A stretch of DNA of 64,000 nt from Lucinisca nassula (Eukaryota > Mollusca > Bivalvia > Lucinida > Lucinidae). Under the pieces are notes generated by a model. It was not told the DNA's origin, searched no databases, and was given only the letters and a program-made list of their open reading frames with translations. Positions 1-10,818 of the stretch are shown one piece after another (position 1 is the first letter of the stretch; the number at the start of each line of letters is the position of its first letter). A program made the translations under genes and the position numbers. The stretch is taken from positions 134,424,029 to 134,488,028 of the forward strand of contig OY757015.1 in the NCBI GenBank assembly GCA_963580285.1, given 5' to 3'.

Positions 1-557
1 TGCAATAATGACTTCCAACATGGTGTCAGAAACGACAAATTTTGGGTAAAATGATAACATCTTTCTTATTTCTGCTTTCTTTGATTCTGTATTCTTTGAT
101 TCCAAAGGATCTAACTATTCAGAACTTATTTATCTTCACTGCAACTGGTGCTGTGCCGTGTGGCGGCCGTAAAAAGTCTCCCCTACATCCATCATAGTGC
201 AGATTATATTTTCTGGTCATTTGGGATCATTGAGTTCATTTATAATCATTTTGAAAATAGAGTTCTGCTTAAGCCGGTGCTAGGGGGCGTGGCCGGTGTA
301 GCACATTTCATTACTGGTCATGAACAGACTCAATGAAACCGAGTCTGCTATTTTCGTTTATTTGGTGAATTGTTTGATTCCAAAGGATCTAACTATTCAG
401 AACTTATTCAACATAGATTGTGGATGCTCGTTAGAACCGCCTCAATGAGGCGGTTCTAATGAGTACCCATCATCTCTGTTATGAGGTAAATTATGGCAGA
501 TAATGTATAAAGTGGGGTTAAGAGGGGTCTTCATTTCACGGACTTGTTATCATGATG
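1..557. mobile_element. MITE, family 2 (hairpin core, ends in ACGGACTTGTTATCATGATG)
   Basis: A non-autonomous DNA-transposon-like copy that probably begins before or near the window start. Its left part (20-45) matches the copy at 21534-21786. Its right end, reading TTCATTTCACGGACTTG, matches the inverted end of the copies at 29950 and 58586. It carries the hairpin core common in this window (GCTCGTTAGAACCGCC / GGCGGTTCTAATGAG, 428-465). The copy is split by an insertion at 131-372. There is no coding capacity. Confidence 0.7.
131..372 (+). mobile_element. Short retroelement inserted in the MITE, flanked by 36-bp direct repeats
   Basis: A 242-bp insertion flanked by identical 36-bp direct repeats (95-130 and 373-408), which look like a long target-site duplication. 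Its first 70 or so bases (CACTGCAACTGGTG, then GTGTGGCGGCCGTAAAA) match, on the minus strand, the start of the hammerhead-bearing element at 10553-11188. Its 3' part is different: it contains a G-rich GGGGGCGTGGCC block and ends with a small hairpin (CAGACTC / GAGTCTG). It has no open frame of note. It is probably a short non-autonomous retroelement related to Penelope-like elements; that is inference from the shared 5' segment. Confidence 0.55.
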
Positions 558-571
558 GCTACTACTTTTGC

Positions 572-842
572 CATTACGAAAACACGCCTATACAAATACA
601 TTGTAACCTTTATCGCCAAAAAATGAAAATTTTAAGATGAAAATTTTTTGATATTTTTCTTATTTTTGCTCAAAATATTGATTGTAGGTACACGTTAGAG
701 GCGGTTCTTACGAGTACCCACAATCTATATTTTAGAGCAGAAATAAGAAAATAAAGGTTTACCCCTGTAAATCCCAGTTTTACTATATAAAAGTGGGATT
801 CAAGGGGGTGGGGTCAAATTATAAAGGCGTGTTTTTGTGATG
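572..842 (+). mobile_element. MITE family 1, copy A
   Basis: Terminal inverted repeats: CATTACGAAAACACGCC at the left, and AGGCGTGTTTTTGTGATG at the right, its imperfect reverse complement. In the middle is an imperfect hairpin (about 680-715). It is the first of three tandem MITE-plus-spacer units (572-942, 943-1315, 1316-1697). There is no coding capacity. Confidence 0.85.
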
Positions 843-942
843 CGGTAAAAATGTGACTAACTTTGGCATTTGCAAAAGCTACTCACGTTTTTTTCAGCGA
901 AAGTACCAGAGTATTAGATACTTGTATGTGCTCGAACCGTTA

Positions 943-1218
943 CATTACGAAAACACGCCTTTACAAATACTTTGTAAATATTACCGCCGAAAAATGAAAA
1001 TTTTCAGATGAAAAATTTCGATATTTCTGCTCAAAACATAGATTGTGGATACTCGTTAGAACCGCCTCGACGAGGCGGTTCTAACGAGTACCCACAATCT
1101 ATATTTTAGAGCAGAAATAAGAAAAATAAGGTTTACCCCTGCAAACCCCAGTTTTACTATATAAAAGTGGGGTTCAAGGGGGGGGGGGGTAAAATTATAA
1201 AGGCGTGTTTTCGTGATG
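943..1218 (+). mobile_element. MITE family 1, copy B
   Basis: Same termini as copy A. The central palindrome is near perfect: TACTCGTTAGAACCGCCTCG facing CGAGGCGGTTCTAACGAGTA (about 1040-1089). The flanking bases TAGATTGTGG and CCACAATCTA extend the stem. The spacer that follows (1219-1315) repeats the spacer after copy A, so MITE and flank were duplicated together. Confidence 0.85.
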
Positions 1219-1315
1219 CGAAAATATGACTAACTTTGGCATTTGCAAAAGCTAATCACATTTTTTTCAGCGAAAGTACCGTAGTATTAGATACTTGTAT
1301 GTGCTAGAACCGTTA

Positions 1316-1618
1316 TATTACGAAAACACGCCTATACAAATACATTGTGAATTTTACCGCCGAAAAATGAAAATTTTCAGATGAAAAATTTCGATATTTT
1401 CTTTATTTCTGCTCAAAACATAGATTGTAGGTACACGTTAGAACCGCCTCGTCGAGGCGATTCTAACGAGAACCCACAATCTATGTTTTTGAACAGAAAT
1501 AAGAAAAATAATTTATACCCCTGCAAACTCCAGTTTTACTATATAAAAGTGGGGTTGAAGTGTGTGTGTGTGGGGGGGGGGGGGGGGGGGGAATTATATA
1601 GGCGTGTTTTCGTGATGC
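1316..1618 (+). mobile_element. MITE family 1, copy C
   Basis: Third tandem unit. The hairpin arms carry one mismatch (GAACCGCCTC versus GAGGCGATTC). A homopolymeric G run of about 20 nt (1572-1591) expands the region that is a short G run in the other copies. The spacer after it (1619-1697) again matches those after A and B and is then cut by the next MITE. Confidence 0.85.
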
Positions 1619-1696
1619 GGAAAAATGTGACTAACTTTGGCATTTGCAAAAGCTACTCACATTTTTTTCAGCGAAAGTACCAGAGTATTAGATACT

Positions 1697-2061
1697 TTTA
1701 TCATATGACGTCGCGTCTGAGAGTGTAATAACGTCATGTTTTATTTTCGATAATCGACTAGTGGATTAAATATGCAAATTAGCTAGATACGTCCCGTAAC
1801 GTTACATGTACGACGTCCTTAACGACGTCGCGTTTACTAAGGGCGGAATATTGACATTTTTGTAAACAATCGTGAATAAATTGCTTTTTAAATGTCGTAT
1901 GATAAATAGAATCTTGCATTCGTGCTCATGTATTATTGAATTTATTAAACTCGTTGAGGAAAAGGGATAAAATGCTCGGCACAGCCTCGCATTTTATCCC
2001 TTGTCCTCAACTCGTTTAATAAATTCAATAATACATGAACACTCATGTAAGATCCTCTACG
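1697..2061. mobile_element. Palindromic MITE family 3 (TATCATATGACGTC end)
   Basis: A 365-bp element with a left part rich in ACGTC/GACGT motifs (1700-1840) and a strong palindrome at about 1921-2050. There ATGTATTATTGAATTTATTA followed by AACTCGTTGAGGAAAAGGGAT faces its reverse complement across a short GC-rich loop. A copy at 33913-34198 is nearly identical and one at 56530-57312 is inverted and more diverged. It is inserted in the third spacer of the tandem MITE array: the spacer sequence resumes after 2061. No coding. Confidence 0.75.
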
Positions 2062-2299
2062 TTTGTGCTAGGACCGTTAACTTTTTGATCACTGCAAGCA
2101 TGTTCAGCTAACGATGCTTTTCACAAAAAGTACGTATGGACAACTGTGTTATACGAAAACTTTCAATAAAGACCCAGAATGTATCAGCAGATGTGATGCG
2201 ATAAATGTTTTTGTTCGTGTCTAAAAATTGAGCGTAACGCGAGTCATTTCTCGACTTACAACCATTGTGGCGCCAAAAATTTGCTTTAAATGCCAACTC

Positions 2300-2830
2300 C
2301 TTAACCCTTATGCCAATTTCATTCAAAGAATGGTGCCTAGGTTGCTCCCTAACATAATAGGTTAACTCGTTCTGCTCCGATGAACAAAATGGCCACCAGA
2401 GCTAAAAATAGAATAAAAATTTAAACAACAACTCCTCCCTTACTCCTGGTCCAGTTTCATTCAAACTTCACAGGAATGTTGCTTTGGTAACCCTCTACCA
2501 AAATAGTTTTAACAGTTCTGCGCCGATGAGCAACATGAGACCACAAGAGCTAAAAATAGAAAAAAAAAACTTTTAAATGGTAACTTCTAAACTTTTGGTC
2601 CAATTTCATTCAAACGTCATAGGAATGTTGCGTAGGTGACCCTCTACGGAAATAGCTAAATAGTATCTTGCTCGGGCAAACTTGGTGGCTGGCAGAGCTT
2701 AAAACAGAACTATCTTTTAATGACAACTCCTATAACTTTGGTTCAATTTCATTCAAACTTCACAGGAAGGTTGCATTGTTGACCTTATACCAAAATGACT
2801 TTGCTCAGTGAAGAAAATGGACTTAAAAGT
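2300..2830. repeat. Degenerate tandem repeat, unit about 148 bp, 3-4 units
   Basis: The phrase TTCATTCAAACTTCACAGGA followed by TGTTGC recurs at 2458, 2608 and 2751, with a weaker start near 2318. Each is followed by a variant of CCCTCTACCAAAAT and then GAGCTAAAAATAGAA. Units differ by substitutions and small indels. There are no convincing genes in it. Confidence 0.65.
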
Positions 2831-2839
2831 TAAAATTAT

Positions 2840-3511
2840 TACGGATGTTGATGTAATATCGAAGACCGGTATAAAGAGGATTGACAGTACATACACACGT
2901 GGCCAGCACGAAAGTGGCACCAGATGCTTCATATCTTGCACACCGGATAAGGAACCCTGAATTATACCCCGGGATAGAAATTGTTATCCAACACATGTTA
3001 TCCTTCCCATGAGCAGGATAAAATCGGAGATTATCACGTTACGTTTTTGATGTGTAATAAATGCACTTTCAGTGGAATGAACCCTTAGCTCTAGAAGAGT
3101 CGGATTAATGAAGATATTCAATGGTGTTGTATTTAATGCTCCAAGAATCAAATGTTGAGGCAATTGTCACAAGAAGTAATATGGAAGCTTATGAATGCCA
3201 TGAGAGGATAATGACCATTATGTGTTTTGTTTAAAAGGCCGTTGCACTCTTTCTCTCTCTCTCTCTCTCTCTCTCTGCCATGAAATCGTTTGTAATTGCT
3301 ATAAGTAATGCGTATCATGTTGTTATATGTGGTTTGTTTGTATAACCTGAGAAATGAATAAACTTGGAATTTTGGAAACAAATGTCCACAACATTTATGC
3401 AATGGAGTAATAAAGGAAGGGGGTTTTTGGTACCTATTCTTTATAGCGACAAATACTTTATAACGGCAAAATGTTACGCAACAAATACGGTCCTTAAATA
3501 GAGGCACTCTG
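2840..3511. other. Unassigned stretch with a (TC)n microsatellite
   Basis: No supported gene. It contains a CT/TC microsatellite at about 3247-3276 and ordinary A/T-rich sequence. The minus-strand open frames here have no recognisable motif and one runs through the microsatellite, so they are not called. Confidence 0.5.
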
Positions 3512-3798
3512 TATTACGAAAACACGTCTATACAAATACATTGTAAACTTTATCCCCCCCCCAAAAAAAAACGAAAATTTTAAGATGAAAAATAGTGATA
3601 TTTTTCTTATTTCTGCTCAAATTATAGATTGTGGGGACTGGTTCGAACCGCCTCGAAGAGGCGGTTCTAACGAGTACCCACAATCTATAGTTTAGAGCAG
3701 AAATAAGAAAAATAAGGCTTACCCCTGTAAACCCCAGTTCTACTATATAAAAGTGGGGTTCAAGGGGGTCAAATTTATATAGTCGTGTTTTCGTGATT
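3512..3798 (+). mobile_element. MITE family 1, copy D
   Basis: Left end ATTACGAAAACACGTC, right end AGTCGTGTTTTCGTGATT. The central palindrome (GTTCGAACCGCCTCGAAGAG then GCGGTTCTAACGAG) is at about 3638-3685. A run of eight C and eight A near 3555-3570 replaces the usual CGCCGAAAAA. Confidence 0.85.
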
Positions 3799-3850
3799 GT
3801 CTTCAAATTAGTGTGTGTACACGACGGTTTGGCAAAGTGGTTCTAAGGAA

Positions 3851-4627
3851 CAATAAAAAAAAAAAAAAAAAAAAAAACGCGTCGATTTTAAAAGGTGTTC
3901 AGCGTATCAACTGGGTATAATATTAGGTGCAAACTGAATTTGCACCTTTCAGTTTGCACCTGGAAAACAGCTTGGAATGTTACATTATTAAACGGTTCGC
4001 TTGAAATTTGCATTCAAATAATGTCCGCAGTTGCTAACTTCGTCTGGCGTCGCGTGCATTACTGACGTTGCGTAGGCGCTAAAAGTGAGGTCATCAACGC
4101 CTGAATGATGTAAAAAAAGCGCGTGACGTAATTTCTGATCCATATCAATAACGTTTAGCTAATTGACATCTAACAAACAGAGAATATGTTATTTTTTATG
4201 ATACATGAAATTCACACACAGTGAAAATAAAAATCGTATTTTCACTGTTTGAAACAGTGACAATATCGATTTCGATTTCACTGAGAAAGCTCTATATTTC
4301 ATTGAAAAGCATGCGAGAAATAGAGGATATTTACTTTTTTGAGACGAATATAAAAAATATTTCATCGAGTGTGTTGAAAATTCTGATGTTTTCAACACAC
4401 GAGATGAAATATTGTTGATATTTATCGAAAAAAGTAAATTTTCTTTTATTTTATAATATTTTTGGACACTTACTGTAATTGATCAATCGGATCTTACGTC
4501 ACAATTTATGACATGGCTATGACGTCACAACTGTCAGTTTCATAAACATAAACAGATTGCCATTTTGACAGAACAATTTTACAGAACAAAGAGTGCTTTT
4601 CAAGGTATTTTACAGAATTATTTTATA
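3851..4627. repeat. Palindrome-rich stretch: A tract and two small MITE-like units
   Basis: Begins with an uninterrupted A tract (about 3851-3876). Next is a triplicated block around AGGTGCAAACTG / TTGCACCTTTCAG (3930-3962). A GACGT-rich unit (3880-4150) shares its opening ACTGGGTATAATATT with 40335. A second unit (about 4190-4420) has a hairpin at 4357-4412, where ATATTTCATCGAGTGTGTTG faces CAACACACGAGATGAAATAT. Part of this unit (TTTCACTGTTTGAAACAGTG onward) recurs at 48572-48650. No gene is seen. Confidence 0.6.
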
Positions 4628-4800
4628 GAGCGCTTTGGTGCAGTGGTAGCGCATCGGATTTGTGATCGAAAGGTTGCGGGTTCGAGCCTCACGCTGACCA
4701 AAGTGTTGTGCCCTTGAGCAAGGCACTTTATCCACATTGCTTAAAGAAAGTACTGGTTACCACCCAGGAAATCCTGCTCGTAATGCTCAGATGTAATAGG
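4628..4800 (+). mobile_element. tRNA-derived SINE, His-like head
   Basis: Head resembles a tRNA with A box TGGTGCAGTGG, a possible anticodon GTG in GGATTTGTGATCG, and B box GGTTCGAGCC after GTTGC. It lacks an intact acceptor stem, so it is not a tRNA gene. The body TGCCCTTGAGCAAGGCACTT followed by CACCCAGG resembles the conserved core reported for widespread metazoan SINEs; that assignment is from memory. An A-rich tail follows (4801-4820). Confidence 0.65.
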
Positions 4801-4835
4801 AGAAAAAAGAGAAAAAAAAATATATGAATTTTGGG

Positions 4836-4843
4836 GAGAAAAG
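4836..4843. repeat. 8-bp direct repeat, left
   Basis: GAGAAAAG immediately left of the terminal repeat starting at 4844. The same eight bases occur at 17594-17601, immediately right of the opposite terminal repeat. This is as expected of a target-site duplication. The flank is A/G rich, so a chance match is not excluded. Confidence 0.65.
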
Positions 4844-4892
4844 GGCAATATCCTGTTTGCGTCCCAGGTGGGACACAATTTTCTGAGATAAA

Positions 4893-5305
4893 AACATTGC
4901 ACTATATTTACATTTCCATTGTAAAGTCTAATGTAAACCTATAGAAAACAATTGCGTTCATACTTCCATGAACGCATTGAATCACATGATTTTCAGTGAC
5001 GTTAAATGACGTCATTCTAAACCATTGTTCTCTACGGGCGTTGATGACGTCAACGCTGCTCCGCTGTATGTAGAAAAACAGCGTGTAAATGATTTTTAGC
5101 TTTAAATGTTTGCCCTACAAGCTTGTTTTCGCCCAGTGATGAGGGGCAAATAATGTAAATATAAAAAATAAACTTATTTTTTCTGCTTTTCATGAAATTA
5201 TGAACGACAGTTTACACGAACCCCTTCATTTACTTTGCAAGCGACCCACTGCGTTCAATATACCATGAACTGCAGAAAAAAAAATCATTTCTTAAATAAT
5301 AAATC
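4893..5305 (-). mobile_element. MITE with ATGACGTCAT motifs (copy of 56090-56530)
   Basis: Reads on the minus strand as a copy of 56090-56530. The shared pieces, in order, are CTATAGAAAACAATTGCGTT, AATGACGTCATTCTAAACC, TTTGCCCTACAAGCTTG, TTTGCCCTCATCACTGGGCG-like sequence and CGACCCACTGCGTTC. It contains two TGACGTCA-type palindromes (5009, 5045). There is no coding capacity. Confidence 0.65.
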
Positions 5306-5426
5306 AATATTTTCAACACTACTATATTGGTCAGAATCATACAGACGCTTTAATGTTTCTAAACTAAAATACTATACACTTACATACCTTCTGACCGGAA
5401 CTATTTTTCTCTTGTTAACCTATCAG

Positions 5427-5686
5427 TGTGTAAAAGAGCGGCTGGATGTGAGGTTTCTCTATAGAATGAATAGACGTTATTCATAAGAAGTTGCGTTAAC
5501 GCGCAACGTCCAGGAGACGTAATTATAACGTTAGTTGCAAAGCAGGTTTTTTAGTAAGTTGTCGCCATCTTAGGATCGTTAAGGCAAATTTACTGTGCAG
5601 GGACTTATTGAAGAAAAATCGTATAACTCACTATCGGAGTTTCGTTTTATTTTGTTGCCAATCCATAATCGGGATAAACCACAGCA
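5427..5686 (+). repeat. Probable 5' LTR of BEL/Pao copy 1
   Basis: The sequence from about 5440 to 5690 is repeated inverted at 14676-14923, next to the second BEL copy. It starts with TG (TGTGTAAAAG) and ends with CA (AACCACAGCA), as LTRs do. A primer-binding-like stretch ACTGGTAGCAGAGC follows at 5692. The exact left boundary is inferred, because the other copy is truncated there. No 3' LTR is present in the window. Confidence 0.55.
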
Positions 5687-5750
5687 ACAGAACTGGTAGC
5701 AGAGCGAGGTTTAACATCGAATAACTAGTGAAAATTGGATTATCTTCAGT

Positions 5751-8700
5751 ATGGCGTTATCGGAAAATGCGGACGGTCGGAGCTCAGCAGAAACATCATG
5801 AAGTTGGAAGCGGAATATAAGAAGGACAAGGCCCGAATAAAGTCGTGTTTTAGTCGGGCGAAAAACAGATTGATCGGGTTATTAGATCAACAAGAGCTGC
5901 CAAGCCGTAATGAGGTTCTGGATGCCTGTCGGAGGATGGATTCGTGCGCGGAGCTAGCAGCAGATGTTCTAACAAACTTTTCGAAGTTTTATATTAGAAT
6001 TAATGAAATGCAGAAAAGTATGCGCGTGTCAAATGAGGCGGAAAAGCTCGACGACGAATAAAATTCCGCTTATGAAGCAGCCACTGAATATCTTCAATCG
6101 CGGCAAGATGAACGATCCAGTGTGACATCAGACCTTTTGACTGAGCAAATGAAAATTTCGGAAACCAACGAAAGAGAACGACCGGGATACAGCGAAAAGA
6201 CGAGGTAGGAACTGTAATATCGAATAATAATTCCGAAACCACGCACGAAACAGCACGTGCAGCACATAATAGCAAACCAACCGAAAGTGAGCGTAGAAGC
6301 CGAAATGTCCGGGTTGGCGGTTTTGATGAAAGACACAGCCACATGACTCACACTGGTCAAGAAAGTCATTCTAAATACGAACAGTCAAATATGGACATTA
6401 CTAGGAGGCAGACAAGTTTGTCGGGACTAGATCCGCCTATAGCACCGCTTGAACCAACGCATACATGTAACCGGGAGGCTCCGTCCATCAGGCAGGACTT
6501 GTGGTGGCAACTCAAGCGTATGCAGATTCCAGTGTTCCACGGCGACAAACGAAAGTATCAGAGCTGGAAGGCAGCATTTCTTGCCTGCATTGACAATGCC
6601 CCGGCTACAGCAGAGTATAAGTTGCTGCAATTACGGCAATATTTATCCGGCGAAGCACTGCAGGTGATCGAAAACTTGAGTCATTCTGCAACGGCATACG
6701 AGGCAGTGAAAGAGTGGCTTGAACGGAAGTATGGCTGCCAGAGGCGGCAGATCGCAGCATACTTAGAGGACTTGGATAATTTTAAGCAAGTAAGAACCGG
6801 AAATGCTTAAGAGCTTGAAAAATTTGCAGATCTGCTAGATATAGCCATAATAAACTTGAAAGAAGCTGGACAAGATCATGAACTGGGGAACGAGTCTCTT
6901 TATACAAAACTGCAAAGAAAATTATCAGAGTCGATACTCCCGCGATACCATAGATGGGTATTTGAAAACAACATAACTGGGTCTGTAGCTGCATTACGAA
7001 AATGGGTCATACAAGAAGCGGAGTTTCAAACGATTGCGACAGAAATAATGCACGGACTCGCAGGAAAAGCACACAAACCACAGCCAGCACAGTTGATGCC
7101 TAGTGGCCGAAACCAAAGAACATTCTTTGGTGAATCACAGAATGGCCGCAGTACGGAGAAAGCACCATGTAAAGTTTGCGGAGGGCGGCATGCGATTTGG
7201 AGATGCCAAAAATTTGCTCAGAAAAGTCCAACGAAACGATGGGATATTGCGAGACGGTCGCAGCTATGTTTCCGTTGCCTTGTAAGCGGACATTTCGGGA
7301 AACTCTGCCCAAAAAGTTGAACGTGTGGAAAAATACGGCTGTCAAGAAATCCACCATAGATTGTTGCACCAGCATAATCGGAGGGTTGAACCATCGGCGA
7401 GTAGCGCGAAGGACCAAACCGAACTAAAATGTATCGACCGGGACAACGCGAACACCGTTTTCGGACGGATCCAGCTGAGTCTGTCACGGAAGGGAAAGAG
7501 CAGTCGCACGCTGAGCAAATCACTATGGTGACGCAGAGCAGTTCCCTGACAGTCTTCATAGATCTCAGAACTGTACCAGTCATTCTGAGAAATGGTGACC
7601 GGTCGCTAAAAGTGAATGCGCTGTTGGACGAGGCAAGCACCAAGACGTAACTCAACTCGGACGTTGCTGCGGAGCTTCGGCTACACGGCAGGACGGAAAA
7701 GGTAGCAGTGAATGTACTTAATGGACAGATCGAGACCTTTGAAACAAAACCAGTAAGTTTCAATCTTGTGAGCATCGATCATAAAGTAAATATGAACGTG
7801 ACCGCATACACTGCAAACAGGGTGACCGGTGACATGCCTGTCATACATTGGAATGGCTACAGTTCAAAATGGTCATATTTGAGGAAAATAGACTTCCCCG
7901 TTCCGGCTAAGAAACCCATAGTTGATATCTTAATAAAGCTGGACTGTCTTGAACTTCACAGTGCGATCGAAGAGGTGAGAGGTCAACCGGGTGAGCCGGT
8001 AGCCAGATTAACGCCATTGGGATGGTCATGTATAGGCAACCTTAACACCAGCGACACACCAAGGTTAGAAACACAGTTTGCATGCACATACTTTATCAGG
8101 GGTCAATCGGAGATTGAAGAGGTCAATTCCAATCTGAAACGGTTTTGGGAAAATTGAAGAAGCTTCACCTTTGAATCCAACGATCATTGTACAAATTCAG
8201 GACCAACTTGCTTTACGAAAGGCCGAGAACTCTATCCAGTACGACAGAAAAATGTATCGGGTTGATGTCCCATGGATTAAAAACAAGCCAAGTCTCCCAG
8301 ATAACTACCTATGGCACTGCAACGGCTTCAGAATACCGAAAAAGGCTCCAAAACTCCCCAGAGATAGCGCAGGCGTACAGTGATATTATTGAACGCTAGG
8401 TTGCGAAATGATATTTCAAAAAGGTACCAAAAAGTTAACAGTCAAGATCGAAATGGTACTTACCGCACTTTCCTGTTATAAGGCCGGAAAAGGGCACGAC
8501 CAAGACCAGAATAGTCTTTGATGCCTCAGCTACGTGTGAAGACATATCGCTGAATCCACCAGGGCCCGAAACTGCGACGAGACCTATTCGACGTGCTTTT
8601 GCGATTCAGACGTTTTCCGGTAGCCATTGTCTGTGACATTGCAGAGATGTACCTTAGGATTGGTATACTACACGAGGACAAGCATTACCACAGATTCCTA

Positions 8701-8790
8701 TGAAGGGGAACCATCCAAAGTCGTACCCCGGACGTTTACGAGTTCGACAGGGTTGTTTTCGGTGTGAATTCGTCCCCATTTCCTGGCGCA
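5751..8790 (+). pseudogene. BEL/Pao retrotransposon polyprotein, copy 1 (gag, protease, start of RT), broken
   Basis: Order of remnants: an N-terminal coiled region from the ATG at 5751; a gag-like DUF1759 segment (6460-6800, IPVFHGDKRKYQSWKAAFL); two zinc-knuckle-like clusters (7170-7310: CKVCGGRHAIWRC, then LCFRCLVSGHFGKLC); a DUF1758 aspartic-protease-like segment (7530-8150); and the start of the reverse transcriptase (about 8450-8790, RIVFDASATCE). The frame is broken by a 1-bp deletion near 5797 relative to copy 2, stops at about 6060, 6810 and 7650, and further shifts. The second half (rest of RT, RNase H, integrase, 3' LTR) is absent: at 8791 the sequence switches to the opposite-strand copy. 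Acts, when intact, as a cytoplasmic capsid and reverse-transcription polyprotein. Confidence 0.85.
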
Positions 8791-8814
8791 GTTCACACGT
8801 AGCTGAGGCATCAA

Positions 8815-9374
8815 AGTAGAAGTAAAACAAAGATCAGGAATTGATACAATTAACTTACTCCACCCATCAAACACACCAAAGGGAAAGAAATACAAACATT
8901 AAGCGACCAGACCATAATGGAAACCTAAACAAAGGAAGGCCATAAGGACAGTTACTTTCCCACAAAATGGTCATATGGCCATCCAAAATTAAAAGACACA
9001 AGTGATACACACAGTAGGTAACAAACAACAATATAAAAAAATCGCCACAGAAGAGCCGCCTTGGAACGGTCAGTGGAAGATTTCCACTGGGGGGGGGGGG
9101 GGCTTAAATCGATTTTACGTGGCCACAATCCTCGCCCTTACTTCCGTCGCGATTTAGACAAATAATTTGTACAGTCCGCATGAAGGCCTCCTAACTCATC
9201 AGTGCAACATCTCCGTGAACACAAAAATCAAAGAACCACAGAGGTGAGACAACGGTGAGGACTCGACAGCAAGAAACCACTGAAATGCTGGAGCAAAAGA
9301 AAACCAACAGTTAGACTCCGATGGGCCCAACCAGAGACAGAGCATCAGGCACCAACCAACATTATAAAGACTAT
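8815..9374 (-). mobile_element. 5'-truncated Penelope-like element (3' UTR-like segment)
   Basis: About 560 bp nearly identical to 9576-10120 and similar to 50497-51010. Read on the minus strand it starts ATAATGTTGGTTGGTGCC and ends TTGTTTTACTTCTAC. It splits the BEL codons around GTCTTT / GATGCC with a 3-4 bp duplication (CTTT). The copy at 9576-10120 lies directly downstream of the Penelope C-terminal coding region, so I read this segment as that element's 3' UTR and this copy as a severely 5'-truncated insertion. That is inference. It contains a G run of 14 at 9090-9103. Confidence 0.6.
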
Positions 9375-10580
9375 TCTGGTCTTTGTCGTGTCCTTTGCCG
9401 GCCTTATAACAGGAAAGTGCGGTAAGTACCATTTCGATGTTTACTGTTCACTTTTTGGTACCTTTTTGAAATATCCTTTCGCAACATAGCGTTCAATCAT
9501 GTCGCTGTACGCCTTTGCTATCTCTGGGGACTTTTGGCTGGGGACTTTTTGAGCCTTTTTTCGGTATTCTGAAAAGTAGAAGTAAAACAAAGATCAGGAA
9601 TTGATACACTTAACTTACTCCACCCATAAAAGACACCAAAGGGAAAGAAACACAAACACCAAGCGACCAGACCATAATGGAAACCTAAACAAAGGAAGGC
9701 CATAAGGACAGTCACTTTCCCACAAAATGGCCATATGGCCATCCAAAATTAAAAGACACAAGTGGTACACACAGTAAGTAACAAACAACAACATAAATAA
9801 ATCGCCACAGAAGAGCCGCCTTGGAACGGTCAGTGGAAGATTTCCACTGGGGGGCTTAAATCGATATTACGTGGCCACAATCCTCGCCCTCACTTCCGTC
9901 GCGATTTAGACAAAAAATTTGTTCAGTCCGCATGAAGGCCTCCTAACTCATCAGTACAACATCTCCGTGAACACAAAAATCAAAGAACCACAGATGTGAG
10001 ACAACGGTGAGGACTCGACAGCAAGAAACCACTGAAATGCCGGAGCAAAAGAAAACCAACAGTTAGACTCCGATGAGCCCGACCAGAGACAGAGCATCAG
10101 GCACCAACCAGCATTATCTCTCTAATACTCAAGAAGCCTTTACGTTGGAGCCGTCATAGAATCTGAGGCCTGACCCACCGGCGTGCAATTAATGATGGAA
10201 GCGAAGTTGCCAACCGTGATTGGGTTAACTACCATGCATGCAGTCTGTCGTATAATATCCATGTTGTACCCAATCTTTTTATATCGAAGAATGATTTTAC
10301 GAAATTGGGTGCTGAAGTCATTGCGGTTATTTATTTTTCTGAATTTATATACTAAGTCACCATAAAATTCGGGTTCCGATAGACCTTGTTGCAGAAGAGA
10401 TTTAAGTCCAATATTGAATTTTGAAATTAAATCAGAATGGCGTCTATAAAATTTTGAAAAGGCTTTGCGTAGTTTATGGTACCGATAACCCTGATTAAGG
10501 AGTTTAGCCGTTAATAATTTATTACGAGTATTGAATAAAAATCAAAAATGAGCAAAGAAAACATTCATAAGAAAGAAGAT

Positions 10581-10626
10581 GGGTCATACTACGTAGTTTC
10601 GGCTAATAAAGCCTCATCAGTGACCC
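10581..10626 (-). ncRNA. Type-I hammerhead ribozyme
   Basis: Read on the minus strand over 46 nt: stem I GGGTCA pairs with TGACCC at the other end. The core CTGATGA follows. Stem II is GGCT, a TTATT loop and AGCC. Then comes the core GAAA, a minimal stem III (CTAC/GTAG with essentially no loop), and GTA as the NUH cleavage triplet just before stem I closes. Every conserved core position is present in the right order. A tiny stem III is a known feature of hammerheads in Penelope-like elements and retrozymes, where cleavage is thought to work best in dimers. Predicted role: self-cleavage of the element's RNA. Activity is not shown here. Confidence 0.85.
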
Positions 10627-10818
10627 TGTAATGATCCGGCAAAGAAAGCCAGAGGAAACATACTGCAATTTTGCGAATTTCGAATAGGCAGTCGATTCAA
10701 AGACTGATATAAATCAAAATGGGGTCCAAATAATTAAAAACCTGTCTAGAATATGAGTCTAAATCAACAACTTATTTCAGATATCTCAGAATATTCACGC
10801 TGATCTCAAAGGAACAAA

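Noticed and set aside
4628..4703. Possible tRNA-His gene
   Set aside because: Internal promoter boxes and an anticodon-like GTG are present, but the acceptor stem does not close and a SINE body with an A-rich tail follows.
8860..10000. Hammerhead-like CTGATGAG on the minus strand at 9198, 9957 and 50858
   Set aside because: The core CTGATGA is there by sequence, but no GAAA or paired stems follow at the needed distance.
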